DNA of 45,213 bases from Rickettsiales bacterium (lineage in GTDB: Bacteria > Pseudomonadota > Alphaproteobacteria > Rickettsiales > Rickettsiaceae). Numbering within the stretch: position 1 is the first letter of the stretch; each line of letters starts with the position of its first letter. Below the pieces are notes generated by a model. The model ran no database searches. It worked only from the letters and a program-made list of their open reading frames with translations, and was not told the DNA's origin. The DNA is taken from positions 1 through 45,213 of the forward strand of contig NVVL01000046.1 of assembly GCA_002402195.1 (NCBI GenBank), written 5' to 3'. This document shows, piece after piece, positions 9,882 through 18,315 of the stretch. Made by a program: the position numbers and the translations under genes.

Positions 9882-10496
9882 TTATAACATTAACCCCAGA
9901 ATAAAAGTAGATAGAGCATAGGTTACAGGAATCGAGAAATTATCATCGATGCCAATTTGCTTTGAGAATAATTCCACTAAAGTTGCAAAAAAGGAACTAA
10001 TGATGATTATCATAAAGCTGGTAGTGTAGCCAATCGTGAAATAAGATAATATACTTATGAATATTGCCGATAGAAAGAATGCAGCAGAGCCTATATATGA
10101 TTTTCCGTTTATCACCGGGCTGCCAAATTTCATTCCGATAAGAGCGGCAAAACTATCTGAAATAATCAATATTAGCCAGGACGTGATAGCCAGGCCTTGC
10201 GAAAAAAACAAGCATGTTATCAAAAATCCAAACGCCATATAGCTGGCTCCGCTTAGGGCAAAACTCCCGGTTTTTTCGCTAAAACGCAAAAATTGTCCTA
10301 AAAATTTATCGATTACACCTTTAATTTTCTTATCATAATGCCTAGATATATCTATATAGAGTGTAGTGCCTGCAATGATAGTCAGGATAATACCCATAAT
10401 AATTTTGGAAGTAAGCAGATATAAAATCGGCATCGCAATAGCGCAAATATGAAAGGCTTTGCGACGAATTTCAAAATTAAATGCTGTATTATTCAT
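9882..10496 (-). CDS. SEC59/DGK1-type lipid kinase-like membrane protein
   Basis: Polytopic membrane protein of the SEC59/DGK1/VTE5 superfamily, which uses CTP to phosphorylate polyprenols, diacylglycerol or phytol. Visible signs are the N-terminal RRKAFHI motif (about residues 11-17), about six hydrophobic helices, the polar ISDSFAALIGMKFG stretch and the GKSYIGSAAFF stretch, both characteristic of the family. A TTG at 10523 allows nine extra residues, but ATG at 10496 has AAGG upstream and is preferred (204 residues). It is the first gene of the leftward dnaG-rpoD operon. The substrate is not predictable; undecaprenol or diacylglycerol recycling is plausible. Confidence 0.75.
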   Translation of the reverse strand: MNNTAFNFEIRRKAFHICAIAMPILYLLTSKIIMGIILTIIAGTTLYIDISRHYDKKIKGVIDKFLGQFLRFSEKTGSFALSGASYMAFGFLITCLFFSQGLAITSWLILIISDSFAALIGMKFGSPVINGKSYIGSAAFFLSAIFISILSYFTIGYTTSFMIIIISSFFATLVELFSKQIGIDDNFSIPVTYALSTFILGLML

Positions 10497-10516
10497 AAAA
10501 AAATGGAACCTTATGT

Positions 10517-10545
10517 TTGACAAAATTTACTGGTATAAATATACT
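10517..10545 (+). promoter_or_regulatory. Sigma70-type promoter of greA
   Basis: TTGACA at 10517-10522 and TATACT at 10540-10545 are separated by 17 bases, giving a predicted start near 10552, about 26 bases before the greA ATG. A second TATAAT at 10568-10573 is too close to the ATG for a normal leader. The promoter also overlaps the TTG-extended start of the divergent gene, supporting the shorter start there. Confidence 0.7.
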
Positions 10546-10577
10546 TCAAATCTTAACTTAAACAAGATATAATCGCT

Positions 10578-11066
10578 ATGGAGAAATTTCCAATTACCCA
10601 AAAGGGGTATAAAAAGCTAGAAGCAGAGATAAAACAACTCAAATATGAAGAGCGTCCTTCTATCATTGAAGCAATAGCCACGGCTAGAGAATTTGGTGAT
10701 TTGTCAGAAAATGCCGAGTATCACGCAGCGCGCGAGAAACAAAGCTTCGTTGAAGGCAGAATACTTGATCTGGGAGGTAAGTTCTCTAGAGCAGAAATCA
10801 TTGATACATCCAAGCTTTCAACCGATAGCGTGAAGTTTGGTGCCACGGTCAAATTGATTGATGATAAGACCGAAGAAGAGTGTACATACCATGTTGTGGG
10901 CGAGTATGAGGCAGATATCACAAAGAAAATGATCTCTGTACGCTCTCCTCTTGCCAGGGCTATTATCGCCAAATCAGTTGGGGACGTTGTTGAGGTGTCC
11001 ACACCTAAGGGTACAAAAACATATGAAATTCTTGAAATCACTTTTCAGGAATTAGATTTAGATTAA
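10578..11066 (+). CDS. greA: Transcription elongation factor GreA
   Basis: Binds the secondary channel of RNA polymerase and stimulates cleavage of backtracked transcripts. The 162 residues comprise the N-terminal antiparallel coiled coil (1-75) with the acidic tip DLSENAEYHAARE (about 41-53), which carries the catalytic Asp/Glu, and a C-terminal FKBP-like globular domain. The length and motif are canonical. It has its own near-consensus promoter and is followed 83 bases later by rpoH, which has a separate promoter. Confidence 0.97.
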   Translation: MEKFPITQKGYKKLEAEIKQLKYEERPSIIEAIATAREFGDLSENAEYHAAREKQSFVEGRILDLGGKFSRAEIIDTSKLSTDSVKFGATVKLIDDKTEEECTYHVVGEYEADITKKMISVRSPLARAIIAKSVGDVVEVSTPKGTKTYEILEITFQELDLD

Positions 11067-11086
11067 ATTACTCAAATCCTTTTTAC

Positions 11087-11115
11087 TTAACATCTTTATA
11101 TTTTTATGTTACAAT
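11087..11115 (+). promoter_or_regulatory. Sigma70-type promoter of rpoH
   Basis: TTAACA at 11087-11092 and TACAAT at 11110-11115 are separated by 17 bases. The predicted start is near 11122, giving a leader of about 28 bases before the ATG at 11150. Confidence 0.6.
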
Positions 11116-11149
11116 ATTAGGCAGCTGGGAATATATAACTAGGTATATT

Positions 11150-12046
11150 ATGACAACTACTACGAACTTACCGGTCGTTACATCCGCCTCAGGGTTTAGC
11201 GGGTATTTACAGGAAATTAACAAGATTCCTTCGCTAAGCAAGGAAGAAGAGTTCATGCTAGCCAAAGCATATCTTGAGAAGCACGATCTTGAGGCTGCAC
11301 ATAAGTTGGTAACTAGTCATTTGAAGCTTGTTGCAAAAATAGCAATAAAATATAAAAATTATGGCTTACCGGTCACAGAATTGGTCTCAGAGGGAAATCT
11401 TGGTTTAATGCAAGCTGTTAAAAAATACAATCCTGATTTGGGGCATCGATTATCCACATACGCTATGTGGTGGATTAAGGCTTCTATACAAGAATATGTT
11501 CTGAAATCATGGTCACTGGTGAAAATTGGCACTACAGCTGCACAGAAAAAGCTTTTCTTTAGTCTTGGTAAGGTCAAGCATAAGATCACTAATATGTATG
11601 CAAGATCTGTTAATGAGGGCGACTATCCAGAGATCGCAAATGAGCTTGGGGTCACCGTTAAGGATGTTACTGAAATGAGTCAGCGCCTATCTGGAGCTGA
11701 TTTGTCATTAAACCGGCCTGTTAATCGGGGGGATGATAGCAGCAGCGAGATGATCGAGCTTTTACCAGAAGCAAGACCTTCTCATGAGGATACATTGTCG
11801 CAAAGCCAGTCATTGACGAATCAAAAAGATGTGTTATCAAGGGCTATGTGTGTGCTGAATGATCGTGAGGTAAAAATCCTGACCGCCAGAAAATTATTAG
11901 ATTCCCCGTCTACTCTAGATACTCTGAGCAATGAATATAATATTTCCAAGGAGCGTGTTCGTCAGATTGAGAACAGAGCCTTTGAGAAAGTGCAAAACTA
12001 TGTGCTAGGGCACATGACAGAAGATGGACAGGTGATAAATTGCTGA
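11150..12046 (+). CDS. rpoH: Heat-shock sigma factor RpoH (sigma32)
   Basis: Alternative sigma factor directing heat-shock and proteostasis genes. The 298 residues lack region 1.1. Region 2 carries HLKLVAKIAIKYKNYG and a STYAMWWIKASIQEYVLKSW stretch (about 57-121). The RpoH box QKKLFFSLGK (132-141) separates it from other group 3 sigmas. Region 4 ends with the ISKERVRQIENRAFEKV helix-turn-helix. It follows greA and precedes dapF, each with its own promoter-like sequence. Rickettsial and other alphaproteobacterial genomes typically keep only rpoD and rpoH, so both main sigma genes may be within this 6-kb stretch. Confidence 0.96.
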   Translation: MTTTTNLPVVTSASGFSGYLQEINKIPSLSKEEEFMLAKAYLEKHDLEAAHKLVTSHLKLVAKIAIKYKNYGLPVTELVSEGNLGLMQAVKKYNPDLGHRLSTYAMWWIKASIQEYVLKSWSLVKIGTTAAQKKLFFSLGKVKHKITNMYARSVNEGDYPEIANELGVTVKDVTEMSQRLSGADLSLNRPVNRGDDSSSEMIELLPEARPSHEDTLSQSQSLTNQKDVLSRAMCVLNDREVKILTARKLLDSPSTLDTLSNEYNISKERVRQIENRAFEKVQNYVLGHMTEDGQVINC

Positions 12047-12074
12047 TTGATTTTGGTGCAAAATCTCGTATAAT
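12047..12074 (+). promoter_or_regulatory. Promoter of the dapF-mtaB pair
   Basis: TTGATT at 12047-12052 and a consensus TATAAT at 12069-12074 are separated by 16 bases, directly after the rpoH stop. The predicted start is near 12081, about 25 bases before the dapF ATG at 12106. Confidence 0.6.
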
Positions 12075-12105
12075 ACATAACCTATGATAAACATTAGTGC
12101 TACGG

Positions 12106-12921
12106 ATGACAGATAGAATTCCTTTTGTAAAGATGCATGGTCTTGGTAATGATTTTGTCATTATCTTGGAGGATGCATTGCCCTCAAACTGGGAGGATTC
12201 TGCGTTTATACCGAGTATATCATCTCGCATCATTGGCATAGGTTGCGATCAATTTATTACTTACAAACAAACAGATTCCGCGAGATTTGCGATGAGCATT
12301 TATAACCAAGATGGCGGGGTAGCTCTGGCATGCGGCAATGCTTCCAGATGCTTGTCTCGGTTGATTTTTGATGAGACGGGCTTGCGCAATATTACTCTCA
12401 CTGTTGCTGGCGGTCGGGTGGTTTTGTGTGAATATATCAGCAAGGATGCAATTAAAGTGAATATGGGTGTTGCGAGTTTCAGCGAATCCTGGATGCCTGA
12501 GAGTTCAGATTTGTGGAATTTAGTTGAGCATTATCCGATCGAGCCAAAGGAGATGATATGCGTGGATGTTGCCAACCCGCATTTGGTGATTTTTTCACAA
12601 TTATCTGATCAAGATAAAAAACTAATTGGAAAAAATTTCCAAAAAACTGACCTATTCAAGGGCGGTGTTAATGTAAGCTTTGCCAGGGTTGAGGATGATA
12701 AGATCCATCTCAAAGTTTGGGAGCGGGGCACTGGTTTCACCTATGCTTGCGGAAGCGGAGCGATCGCAACATTTGCAGCTGCCGTAAAGCTGGGCTTTGC
12801 CAAAGATGAGGCTGAGATTATTTTCAAGCTTGGGTCATTAAAGATGAAAACAATAGATGGTATGATCACTATATGCGGGTCTGCAAGCTATGTTTTTCAA
12901 GGGAATTATTTCTATGAATAA
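12106..12921 (+). CDS. dapF: Diaminopimelate epimerase DapF
   Basis: Interconverts LL- and meso-diaminopimelate, supplying the cross-linking residue of peptidoglycan (and lysine where that pathway is complete). The two catalytic cysteines are seen in ACGNASRC (Cys76) and ACGSGA (Cys215), with the N-terminal KMHGLGNDFV motif (9-18) and VWERGTG (204-210). The ATG at 12106 gives 271 residues; a GTG three codons upstream is an alternative. The 3' end overlaps the mtaB start by eight bases. It fits the window's concentration of cell-wall genes. Confidence 0.95.
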   Translation: MTDRIPFVKMHGLGNDFVIILEDALPSNWEDSAFIPSISSRIIGIGCDQFITYKQTDSARFAMSIYNQDGGVALACGNASRCLSRLIFDETGLRNITLTVAGGRVVLCEYISKDAIKVNMGVASFSESWMPESSDLWNLVEHYPIEPKEMICVDVANPHLVIFSQLSDQDKKLIGKNFQKTDLFKGGVNVSFARVEDDKIHLKVWERGTGFTYACGSGAIATFAAAVKLGFAKDEAEIIFKLGSLKMKTIDGMITICGSASYVFQGNYFYE

Positions 12922-14158
12922 CAGTCAGGAAGTGGTCACTTTTGGGTGTCGTTTGAATATTTATGAAAGCGAAATCATCAAAGATAATTTAGCAAAATCT
13001 GGCACCGAAAATGTCGTAGTATTCAATACTTGCGCCGTTACGAAACAGGCAGAAAAGCAGGCAAGGCAGGCTATTCGTAAATTACGCAAACAAGATCCTG
13101 ATAAAAAAATCATTGTCACCGGGTGTGCGGCTCAGAATAATCCGGCAATGTTTGCTAGCATGCCAGAAGTGGACAAAGTCATCGGTAATGAGGAAAAGCT
13201 TTCCGATAAATACTATGATTTAAACACAGAGCGCGTGATTGTTAACGATATCATGTCTGTCAAGGAAACCGCTAATCATATGGTTAAGAGCTTTGACGGC
13301 AGGGCCAGGGCGTTCATTCAGGTGCAAAATGGTTGTGATCATAGATGTACTTTTTGTATGATTCCTTTCGGGCGGGGTAATAGCCGCTCTGTTCCCATAG
13401 GCGTGATTACCCAGCAAGTCAGAGCGCTTGTTGATGATGGTTACAAGGAAATAGTCCTAACAGGCGTTGATGTGACTGCCTATGGGGCAGATTTGCCAGG
13501 CACTCCAACTTTTGCTCAGATGATAAAAAGACTGCTATCTTTAGTGCCGGATCTTGCAAGGCTGCGCCTGTCTTCCATAGATGTTGCGGAGATTGATGAT
13601 GATTTATTTGACCTTATGGCACATAATACGCGCCTTATGCCCCATTTCCACATAAGCCTGCAGTCGGGTGATAATATGATTCTAAAGCGGATGAAGCGTC
13701 GTCATAATAGAGATCAGGTGATTGAGTTTTGTCATAAATTGCGCAAAATCCGGCCTGAGGTTTCCTTTGGAGCGGATATAATTGCTGGTTTCCCGACTGA
13801 AACTGACGAGATGTTTGAAAATACCAGACGCTTGATTTCCGAAGCTGCCATTCAGTATTTGCATGTATTCCCTTATTCCGAGCGCGAAGGGACGCCGGCA
13901 GCTAGGATGCCTCAGGTGCCTATGGAGATCAGGAAAAAGCGAGCTGCTATCCTGCGCGCAGAAGGGGAGGTGGAGCTGAAGAAATTTTTTAATCAGAATA
14001 TAGGCAGAAACGTCGCGCTTTTAGTGGAGAAAAACAATATAGCCCATTCTGAGAGTTTTATTCCGGTAAAGCTTGAAGGGAATTTTGATTCCGGGCAGCT
14101 GGTGAGTGGAAAGTTAGTTGAATTTGATAATGAATATATGAGAGCAATAGTAGCTTAG
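12914..14158 (+). CDS. mtaB: tRNA ms2t6A37 methylthiotransferase MtaB
   Basis: Radical-SAM enzyme adding a methylthio group to t6A37 of ANN-decoding tRNAs. The N-terminal UPF0004 domain has cluster cysteines Cys12, Cys40 and Cys71. The radical-SAM site CDHRCTFC supplies Cys141, Cys145 and Cys148. A C-terminal TRAM-like domain ends the protein. MtaB rather than MiaB or RimO is preferred from VTFGCRLN, NTCAVT and VTGCAAQ, and from VQNGCDHRCTFC. The ATG at 12914 (414 residues) overlaps dapF and has AAGGGA about ten bases upstream; an ATG at 12890 would add eight residues inside dapF. Confidence 0.92.
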   Translation: MNNSQEVVTFGCRLNIYESEIIKDNLAKSGTENVVVFNTCAVTKQAEKQARQAIRKLRKQDPDKKIIVTGCAAQNNPAMFASMPEVDKVIGNEEKLSDKYYDLNTERVIVNDIMSVKETANHMVKSFDGRARAFIQVQNGCDHRCTFCMIPFGRGNSRSVPIGVITQQVRALVDDGYKEIVLTGVDVTAYGADLPGTPTFAQMIKRLLSLVPDLARLRLSSIDVAEIDDDLFDLMAHNTRLMPHFHISLQSGDNMILKRMKRRHNRDQVIEFCHKLRKIRPEVSFGADIIAGFPTETDEMFENTRRLISEAAIQYLHVFPYSEREGTPAARMPQVPMEIRKKRAAILRAEGEVELKKFFNQNIGRNVALLVEKNNIAHSESFIPVKLEGNFDSGQLVSGKLVEFDNEYMRAIVA

Positions 14159-14163
14159 TTTTT

Positions 14164-15114
14164 ATGGATAAATTAGATAAAATTTCGATCATCGGTGCTG
14201 GTAGTTGGGGAACGGCTCTTGGGTGCCTTGCTGCAAGGTCTGCGAGGGAGGTTATGATCTATTCCAACGATCCTGCTATTACTTATGAAATTAATTCGAG
14301 CTGCAGAAACACCAAATATTTTAACGACACTGAGCTGCATGAGAATTTAATAGCCACTTCCCAGATAAAGGATACATTGAAGGCCGATATTATTATTCTG
14401 GCTATTCCCTCCTATGCTTTTTCGGAGATTCTTGAGCTATTAAAATCGCATGGATTAAAGCCATCTACTATTTTGCTGATTGCGACTAAGGGCTTGTCTG
14501 AGAATCCGGTGCAGTTTTTGTCTGATAAAATAGAGAGCGAGTTTGAGAATCCTTATGCTTTTATCTCTGGGCCCAATATGGCTCTGGAAGTGGTGAGGAA
14601 TAAATTCACTGCTATGACTATTTCGTCAAAAGATTTGAGCCTTGCTGCAAAGCTTGCAGATGTTTTTAAGTCAGATATGCTGGACGTGACTATCTCAGAC
14701 GATATCATAACGATTCAAATTGCCTCTATAGTGAAGAATATTATTGCTATACGCAGCGGCATCATGAAATCTGCAGGGGATGGGGAGAATGCTAAGGCCT
14801 GGCTCATCAGCACGGCGCTTGCGGAGATTTCTATTATTTCCAAGGCGCTCGGAGGCAAACCAGAGGCGAATATAGCACTCCCGGCTGTGATTGGAGACCT
14901 TGTATTGACATGTTATTCTGATATTTCGAGAAATACCAGATTTGGTTATGAATTTCATACTCACAATTATTCAAAAGAGTTTTTGACTACTTATCCGCTC
15001 TTGGTGGAGGGTATCTCTTCTGCCAGGCTGCTTGGGAGCTTAATTAAAACATATGATCTAGAATTGCCCTTGATCTCGTCTATAATTGACTTATTGCACG
15101 TGAATTATTCGTGA
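14164..15114 (+). CDS. gpsA: Glycerol-3-phosphate dehydrogenase [NAD(P)+] GpsA
   Basis: Reduces dihydroxyacetone phosphate to sn-glycerol-3-phosphate, the backbone of phospholipids. The Rossmann motif IIGAGSWGTALG (8-19) opens the protein, followed by SGPNMALEV (family SGPxxAxEV) and a C-terminal domain with the VKNIIAI lysine motif and SRNTRFGYEF. The 316-residue length is typical. It starts five bases after mtaB and likely shares its transcript. It converges on the TerC gene. Confidence 0.95.
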   Translation: MDKLDKISIIGAGSWGTALGCLAARSAREVMIYSNDPAITYEINSSCRNTKYFNDTELHENLIATSQIKDTLKADIIILAIPSYAFSEILELLKSHGLKPSTILLIATKGLSENPVQFLSDKIESEFENPYAFISGPNMALEVVRNKFTAMTISSKDLSLAAKLADVFKSDMLDVTISDDIITIQIASIVKNIIAIRSGIMKSAGDGENAKAWLISTALAEISIISKALGGKPEANIALPAVIGDLVLTCYSDISRNTRFGYEFHTHNYSKEFLTTYPLLVEGISSARLLGSLIKTYDLELPLISSIIDLLHVNYS

Positions 15115-15202
15115 TTTTAAAAGATATGCTGACAAGGCCTAGCAGGCGCCGGGCAGGCATGGGGTTTTCTGCATTTTAGTCCTGGCAGCAAAGCTTCCAA
15201 GG

Positions 15203-16120
15203 TTATGTATCCAGTTTTTTACTATTACTAGCAATCATGCCAAGGGCTAAAAGAGTAATTGTCACCAGCAAAGGTATGTAGTTTGGTATCTCTATGAAAT
15301 GGGCAACAAAAATCTTCACCCCAATGAGGATAAGTATTACCGCAAGAGAATATTTCATATATTTGAATCTATTGATAATGTCCGAAAGCAGGAAAAACAA
15401 CGCCCGGAGCCCCAAAATGGCAAATATATTGGAGGTATAGACAATATAACTATCCTGCGTGACTGCAAAAATAGCTGGGATGCTGTCAATCGCGAATATC
15501 ACATCCATGATCTCCACAGTGATCAGAGCCATAAATAATGGGGTTACAAAGAGCTTGCCTTGTTTTTTGATGATGAATTTATTCCCAGCAAGCTCCGGAT
15601 GCACATTAAGCTTGCTTGCTAGAAGCTTATAAATATACATATTTTTCACATCAATAGCGTTTTCTGCTGAAGCTGTGAAGGTTTTCACTCCTGTGATGAT
15701 CAAAAACACTGCAAAAACAAACAGAATCCACTCAAAGCGAGCCAGCAAAGAAGCACCCAAACCAATCATTATAGCCCGGAGCATAATTACCCCTAATATC
15801 CCCCAAAATAGCACGCGATGCTGGTATTTGAGAGGGATTTTGAAAAAACTGAAAATCATGGAGATAACAAAAATATTATCAAGCGACATTGCCTTTTCGA
15901 GTAGGTATCCAGTGAAATAGTCTCCGGCGCTAGCTGCGCCAAGTTTGAAGAAAACATAAACCCCAAACAAACAAGCAACGAATATATAAAATGCAGTCAG
16001 CGCCAAGCTCTCCCGGAGCTCAATAACGTGATCATTTTTATTCAGCACCCCGAGATCCAGTGCTAAAATTATTATGATTATAACCGCAAATATTCCCCAC
16101 GACAAAAACTGAGAGTCCAT
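15203..16120 (-). CDS. TerC/Alx-family metal (Mn2+) membrane transporter
   Basis: Inner-membrane protein of the TerC family, whose members export or handle divalent metals such as manganese and are linked to tellurite or alkaline-pH phenotypes. About nine hydrophobic helices are seen. The family signature YLLEKAMSLDNIFV (about residues 75-88) carries conserved acidic residues in a membrane helix, and a matching FAIDSIPAIFAVT stretch (about 210-222) is present. The 305-residue length agrees with Alx-type proteins. It lies 95 bases downstream of the rhodanese gene on the same strand and converges on gpsA. Confidence 0.88.
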   Translation of the reverse strand: MDSQFLSWGIFAVIIIIILALDLGVLNKNDHVIELRESLALTAFYIFVACLFGVYVFFKLGAASAGDYFTGYLLEKAMSLDNIFVISMIFSFFKIPLKYQHRVLFWGILGVIMLRAIMIGLGASLLARFEWILFVFAVFLIITGVKTFTASAENAIDVKNMYIYKLLASKLNVHPELAGNKFIIKKQGKLFVTPLFMALITVEIMDVIFAIDSIPAIFAVTQDSYIVYTSNIFAILGLRALFFLLSDIINRFKYMKYSLAVILILIGVKIFVAHFIEIPNYIPLLVTITLLALGMIASNSKKLDT

Positions 16121-16215
16121 GCAATAATCCTTGATTGGATGGTGTTATTGAATATTGCTAATTATAGGCCGTTGTTTTTTATAAGTCAAATTGCTGTGGA
16201 GCTAGCTTCTAACAC

Positions 16216-16758
16216 TTATTTCTGCTGGTCACTTTGCCTATTCCATGGGAGGCAGGCTATAAGCTTCATAAGACCGCACCAGCCGGTAGCTCCACTGTTA
16301 ATCAGCCCCAAGCCAACGAAAATAGAAAGCAAATTCCATTCAAATGAGACAAAATAACCCAGAAGATTACCAAGCACAATCATCCCCCCGAGCGCAATTT
16401 GTGTCTGGCGTTCTAGCGGCAGAATTTCAGTCTTCCGGATGGTTTTGAATCCGCGCTCTTTCCATGCGAGGATTCCTCCATCCAGATGGTAGAGCCCAGC
16501 TGATGGGACATCCTGAAGAATTTTTGTGCACGCAGACAAAGACCTAGCGCCAGACCTGCAAGAGATCACTATTTTTTTATCTTTATATTTAGAAAGGAGC
16601 GTATTTTTTGCAGATACTGTGCCAAGCGGAACATTAATCGAGCCAGGGATTTTTTCATCACTAAATTCAACGATTTCTCTAACATCGACAAGAATTGCTT
16701 CCTTGGAATCTAGCCATTTATGTAGGGTAGTAACATCTATATGTTTTTGATTGCTCAT
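16216..16758 (-). CDS. Membrane-anchored rhodanese-like sulfurtransferase (YgaP type)
   Basis: A rhodanese domain (about 1-110) with active-site loop CRSGARS (Cys67) is followed by a DUF2892-like tail with two membrane helices (about 121-140 and 143-162) and a GWCGLMKLIACLPWN C-terminus. This is the architecture of YgaP, a sulfurtransferase with a membrane anchor that moves sulfane sulfur. A TTG at 16767 is possible, but ATG at 16758 with GGA upstream is preferred (180 residues). It is upstream of the TerC gene on the same strand; no functional link is evident. Confidence 0.85.
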   Translation of the reverse strand: MSNQKHIDVTTLHKWLDSKEAILVDVREIVEFSDEKIPGSINVPLGTVSAKNTLLSKYKDKKIVISCRSGARSLSACTKILQDVPSAGLYHLDGGILAWKERGFKTIRKTEILPLERQTQIALGGMIVLGNLLGYFVSFEWNLLSIFVGLGLINSGATGWCGLMKLIACLPWNRQSDQQK

Positions 16759-16864
16759 ATTTTCCAAACCATAGTTAATTCAAATAGATAGTATAGCAAT
16801 ATAATGGGGTGTTTTTTTGCTTTTTCTAAAAAAACAGACAAACTTAGTGACGCTCTGTTGTATA

Positions 16865-16930
16865 TTTCTCGTGGGAAGCCTGCAAGGTGCAGGGTTAGCC
16901 TATTCTAGGCCTGCGGTACGTAGCTTCTTA
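16865..16930 (-). repeat. Dispersed intergenic repeat, copy B, with hairpin
   Basis: On the minus strand it reads TAAGAAGCTACG, a short spacer, GCAGGCCTAGAATAGG and then CCTGCA-CCT-TGCAGG, a perfect 6-bp-arm hairpin. The first 12 bases are identical to copy A, and GCCTAGAATA and the CTTGCAGGCTT complement are shared with copy C. It lies in the gap between the rhodanese and ATPase genes. Confidence 0.5.
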
Positions 16931-16977
16931 AATTGCTCGTGCTGGGAATAGCTAGGTGGTAGTTTTCGCATTCTTCT

Positions 16978-18162
16978 TTAAATTAATTTTTTCTCCCATA
17001 GATTTGCTAAAAACTGTTCTACTGGAAGAATTATTATTTCTTTATCTTCATCCAGCTTAATTTTTCTGCTAGTCTCCTCCAAACAAACGACATACCCTCT
17101 ATTTACCTCATGCTCTTTCATGAATGCTTTCATGGGCTTAAATTCTGTTTTATGAACAAGCTTAGAAATTTTAATCTCTATAGGAATTGGTTTAGATACA
17201 TTGTCAGATAGAATAAAATCTACTTCTAGCTTAGTCCTGGTGCGCCAATAATATAGTTTGTGATCAGAATCAGTTAAATTAAGAAACGCCATTAATTCCA
17301 TTAAAATAAAATGTTCTAAAGCTCGCCCAGCTTCCGCTCCTGCAAGATTTTCAAAATGCTTTTTGCCTATGCGAGTTGCTACACCAACATCGAAATAATA
17401 AAATTTAGGGGTGTGAGAAATGATATCACGATTCATCTTTTTCTTATATGGATAAATTAAATATCCAACCAAGGTATCTACCAATATTTGATAATATTCT
17501 TTCACAGTTTTAGCATCTATACCAACATCTCTAGCTATATTATTATAGTTCAGCATCTCACCATCAGAAAAAATAGTGCTATCAAGAAAACGACTAAATG
17601 CAGGGATGTTGCGTACATACCCTTCTGACCTAATTTCATTGGTTAAATAATCCTCTACGTAAGCCTGCAATAATTTACGCGGATTTGGGCTCATAAAATG
17701 AGAGGGTATTAAACCATGATTGAAGATTTTCAAAAGATCAAAATCTTTTTTATATTCAGGATAAACTAAAGGGTAGAAGTGATATTTGATCGCTCTTCCA
17801 CCTAGCAAATTAGTTCCTTGTTGTTTGAGTTTTCGGGCGCTTGAGCCACATAACACGAAAGTGGCATTAGTATTTTCTATCAACCAATGAACTTCATCTA
17901 AAAGAGCTGGTACTTTTTGCACTTCATCTATGATGATTGGTAGTTCCAATTTATCATCGGGTAATGCTAATATCTCTTCTCTAAGCAAAGATGGTTGTTT
18001 CATATAACGTACTAGTAAATCAGTTTTTAGTAAATCTATGTAAAGTGATGATGAATACAGATTTTTTAAATAGGTGGATTTACCTGTTTTTCTAGCACCC
18101 CATAAAAAAATAGACTGCCCTTGCTGAATTAGTAACTCTAAATATCTTTTATATTTATACAT
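16978..18162 (-). CDS. DUF4143-type AAA+ ATPase
   Basis: Member of the widespread AAA_14/DUF4143 ATPase family, whose cellular role is not established. Walker A GARKTGKST is at 22-30 and Walker B PIIIDE at 75-80. A sensor-1-like CGSSARK is at 105-111, a winged-helix segment at about 203-240 (NNIARDVGIDAKTVKEYY). A C-terminal nuclease-like domain has VDF (Asp315) and EIK (Glu329, Lys331), matching the D-(x)n-E-x-K pattern of PD-(D/E)xK folds. The 394 residues are full length. GGGG eight bases before the ATG is a good ribosome site. Its promoter is embedded in a perfect palindrome. It lies in a patch with an integrase remnant and a tRNA, so horizontal acquisition is likely. Confidence 0.85.
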   Translation of the reverse strand: MYKYKRYLELLIQQGQSIFLWGARKTGKSTYLKNLYSSSLYIDLLKTDLLVRYMKQPSLLREEILALPDDKLELPIIIDEVQKVPALLDEVHWLIENTNATFVLCGSSARKLKQQGTNLLGGRAIKYHFYPLVYPEYKKDFDLLKIFNHGLIPSHFMSPNPRKLLQAYVEDYLTNEIRSEGYVRNIPAFSRFLDSTIFSDGEMLNYNNIARDVGIDAKTVKEYYQILVDTLVGYLIYPYKKKMNRDIISHTPKFYYFDVGVATRIGKKHFENLAGAEAGRALEHFILMELMAFLNLTDSDHKLYYWRTRTKLEVDFILSDNVSKPIPIEIKISKLVHKTEFKPMKAFMKEHEVNRGYVVCLEETSRKIKLDEDKEIIILPVEQFLANLWEKKLI

Positions 18163-18179
18163 AATAATGACCCCATTTC

Positions 18180-18222
18180 GGACTATACTCCGTAATTATA
18201 CTACAATTACGGAGTATAGTCC
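18180..18222 (-). promoter_or_regulatory. Palindromic operator overlapping the ATPase promoter
   Basis: Two perfect 18-base arms (18180-18197 and 18205-18222, arm starting GGACTATACTCC) flank a 7-base centre. On the minus strand, TGGACT (18218-18223) and TATAAT (18195-18200) are 17 bases apart, forming a promoter almost wholly inside the palindrome. The predicted start near 18188 means only part of one arm is transcribed, so the symmetry must act as DNA, not as an RNA hairpin. This suggests a dimeric regulator, possibly the ATPase itself. Confidence 0.7.
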
Positions 18223-18315
18223 ATAATAGTACGCATTTTTTCCTAGGATCAAGCGGAATATTGGCTTTTTGGAGTATTCTTTATTTTTTTATGATTTTTC
18301 TGGTCTGATGTTTGA

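Noticed and set aside
10497..10523. TTG-started N-terminal extension of the SEC59-like gene
   Set aside because: No ribosome site upstream and it overlaps the greA promoter.
15115..15202. Intrinsic terminator between convergent gpsA and the TerC gene
   Set aside because: GC-rich short repeats are present but no stem followed by a T-tract was found.
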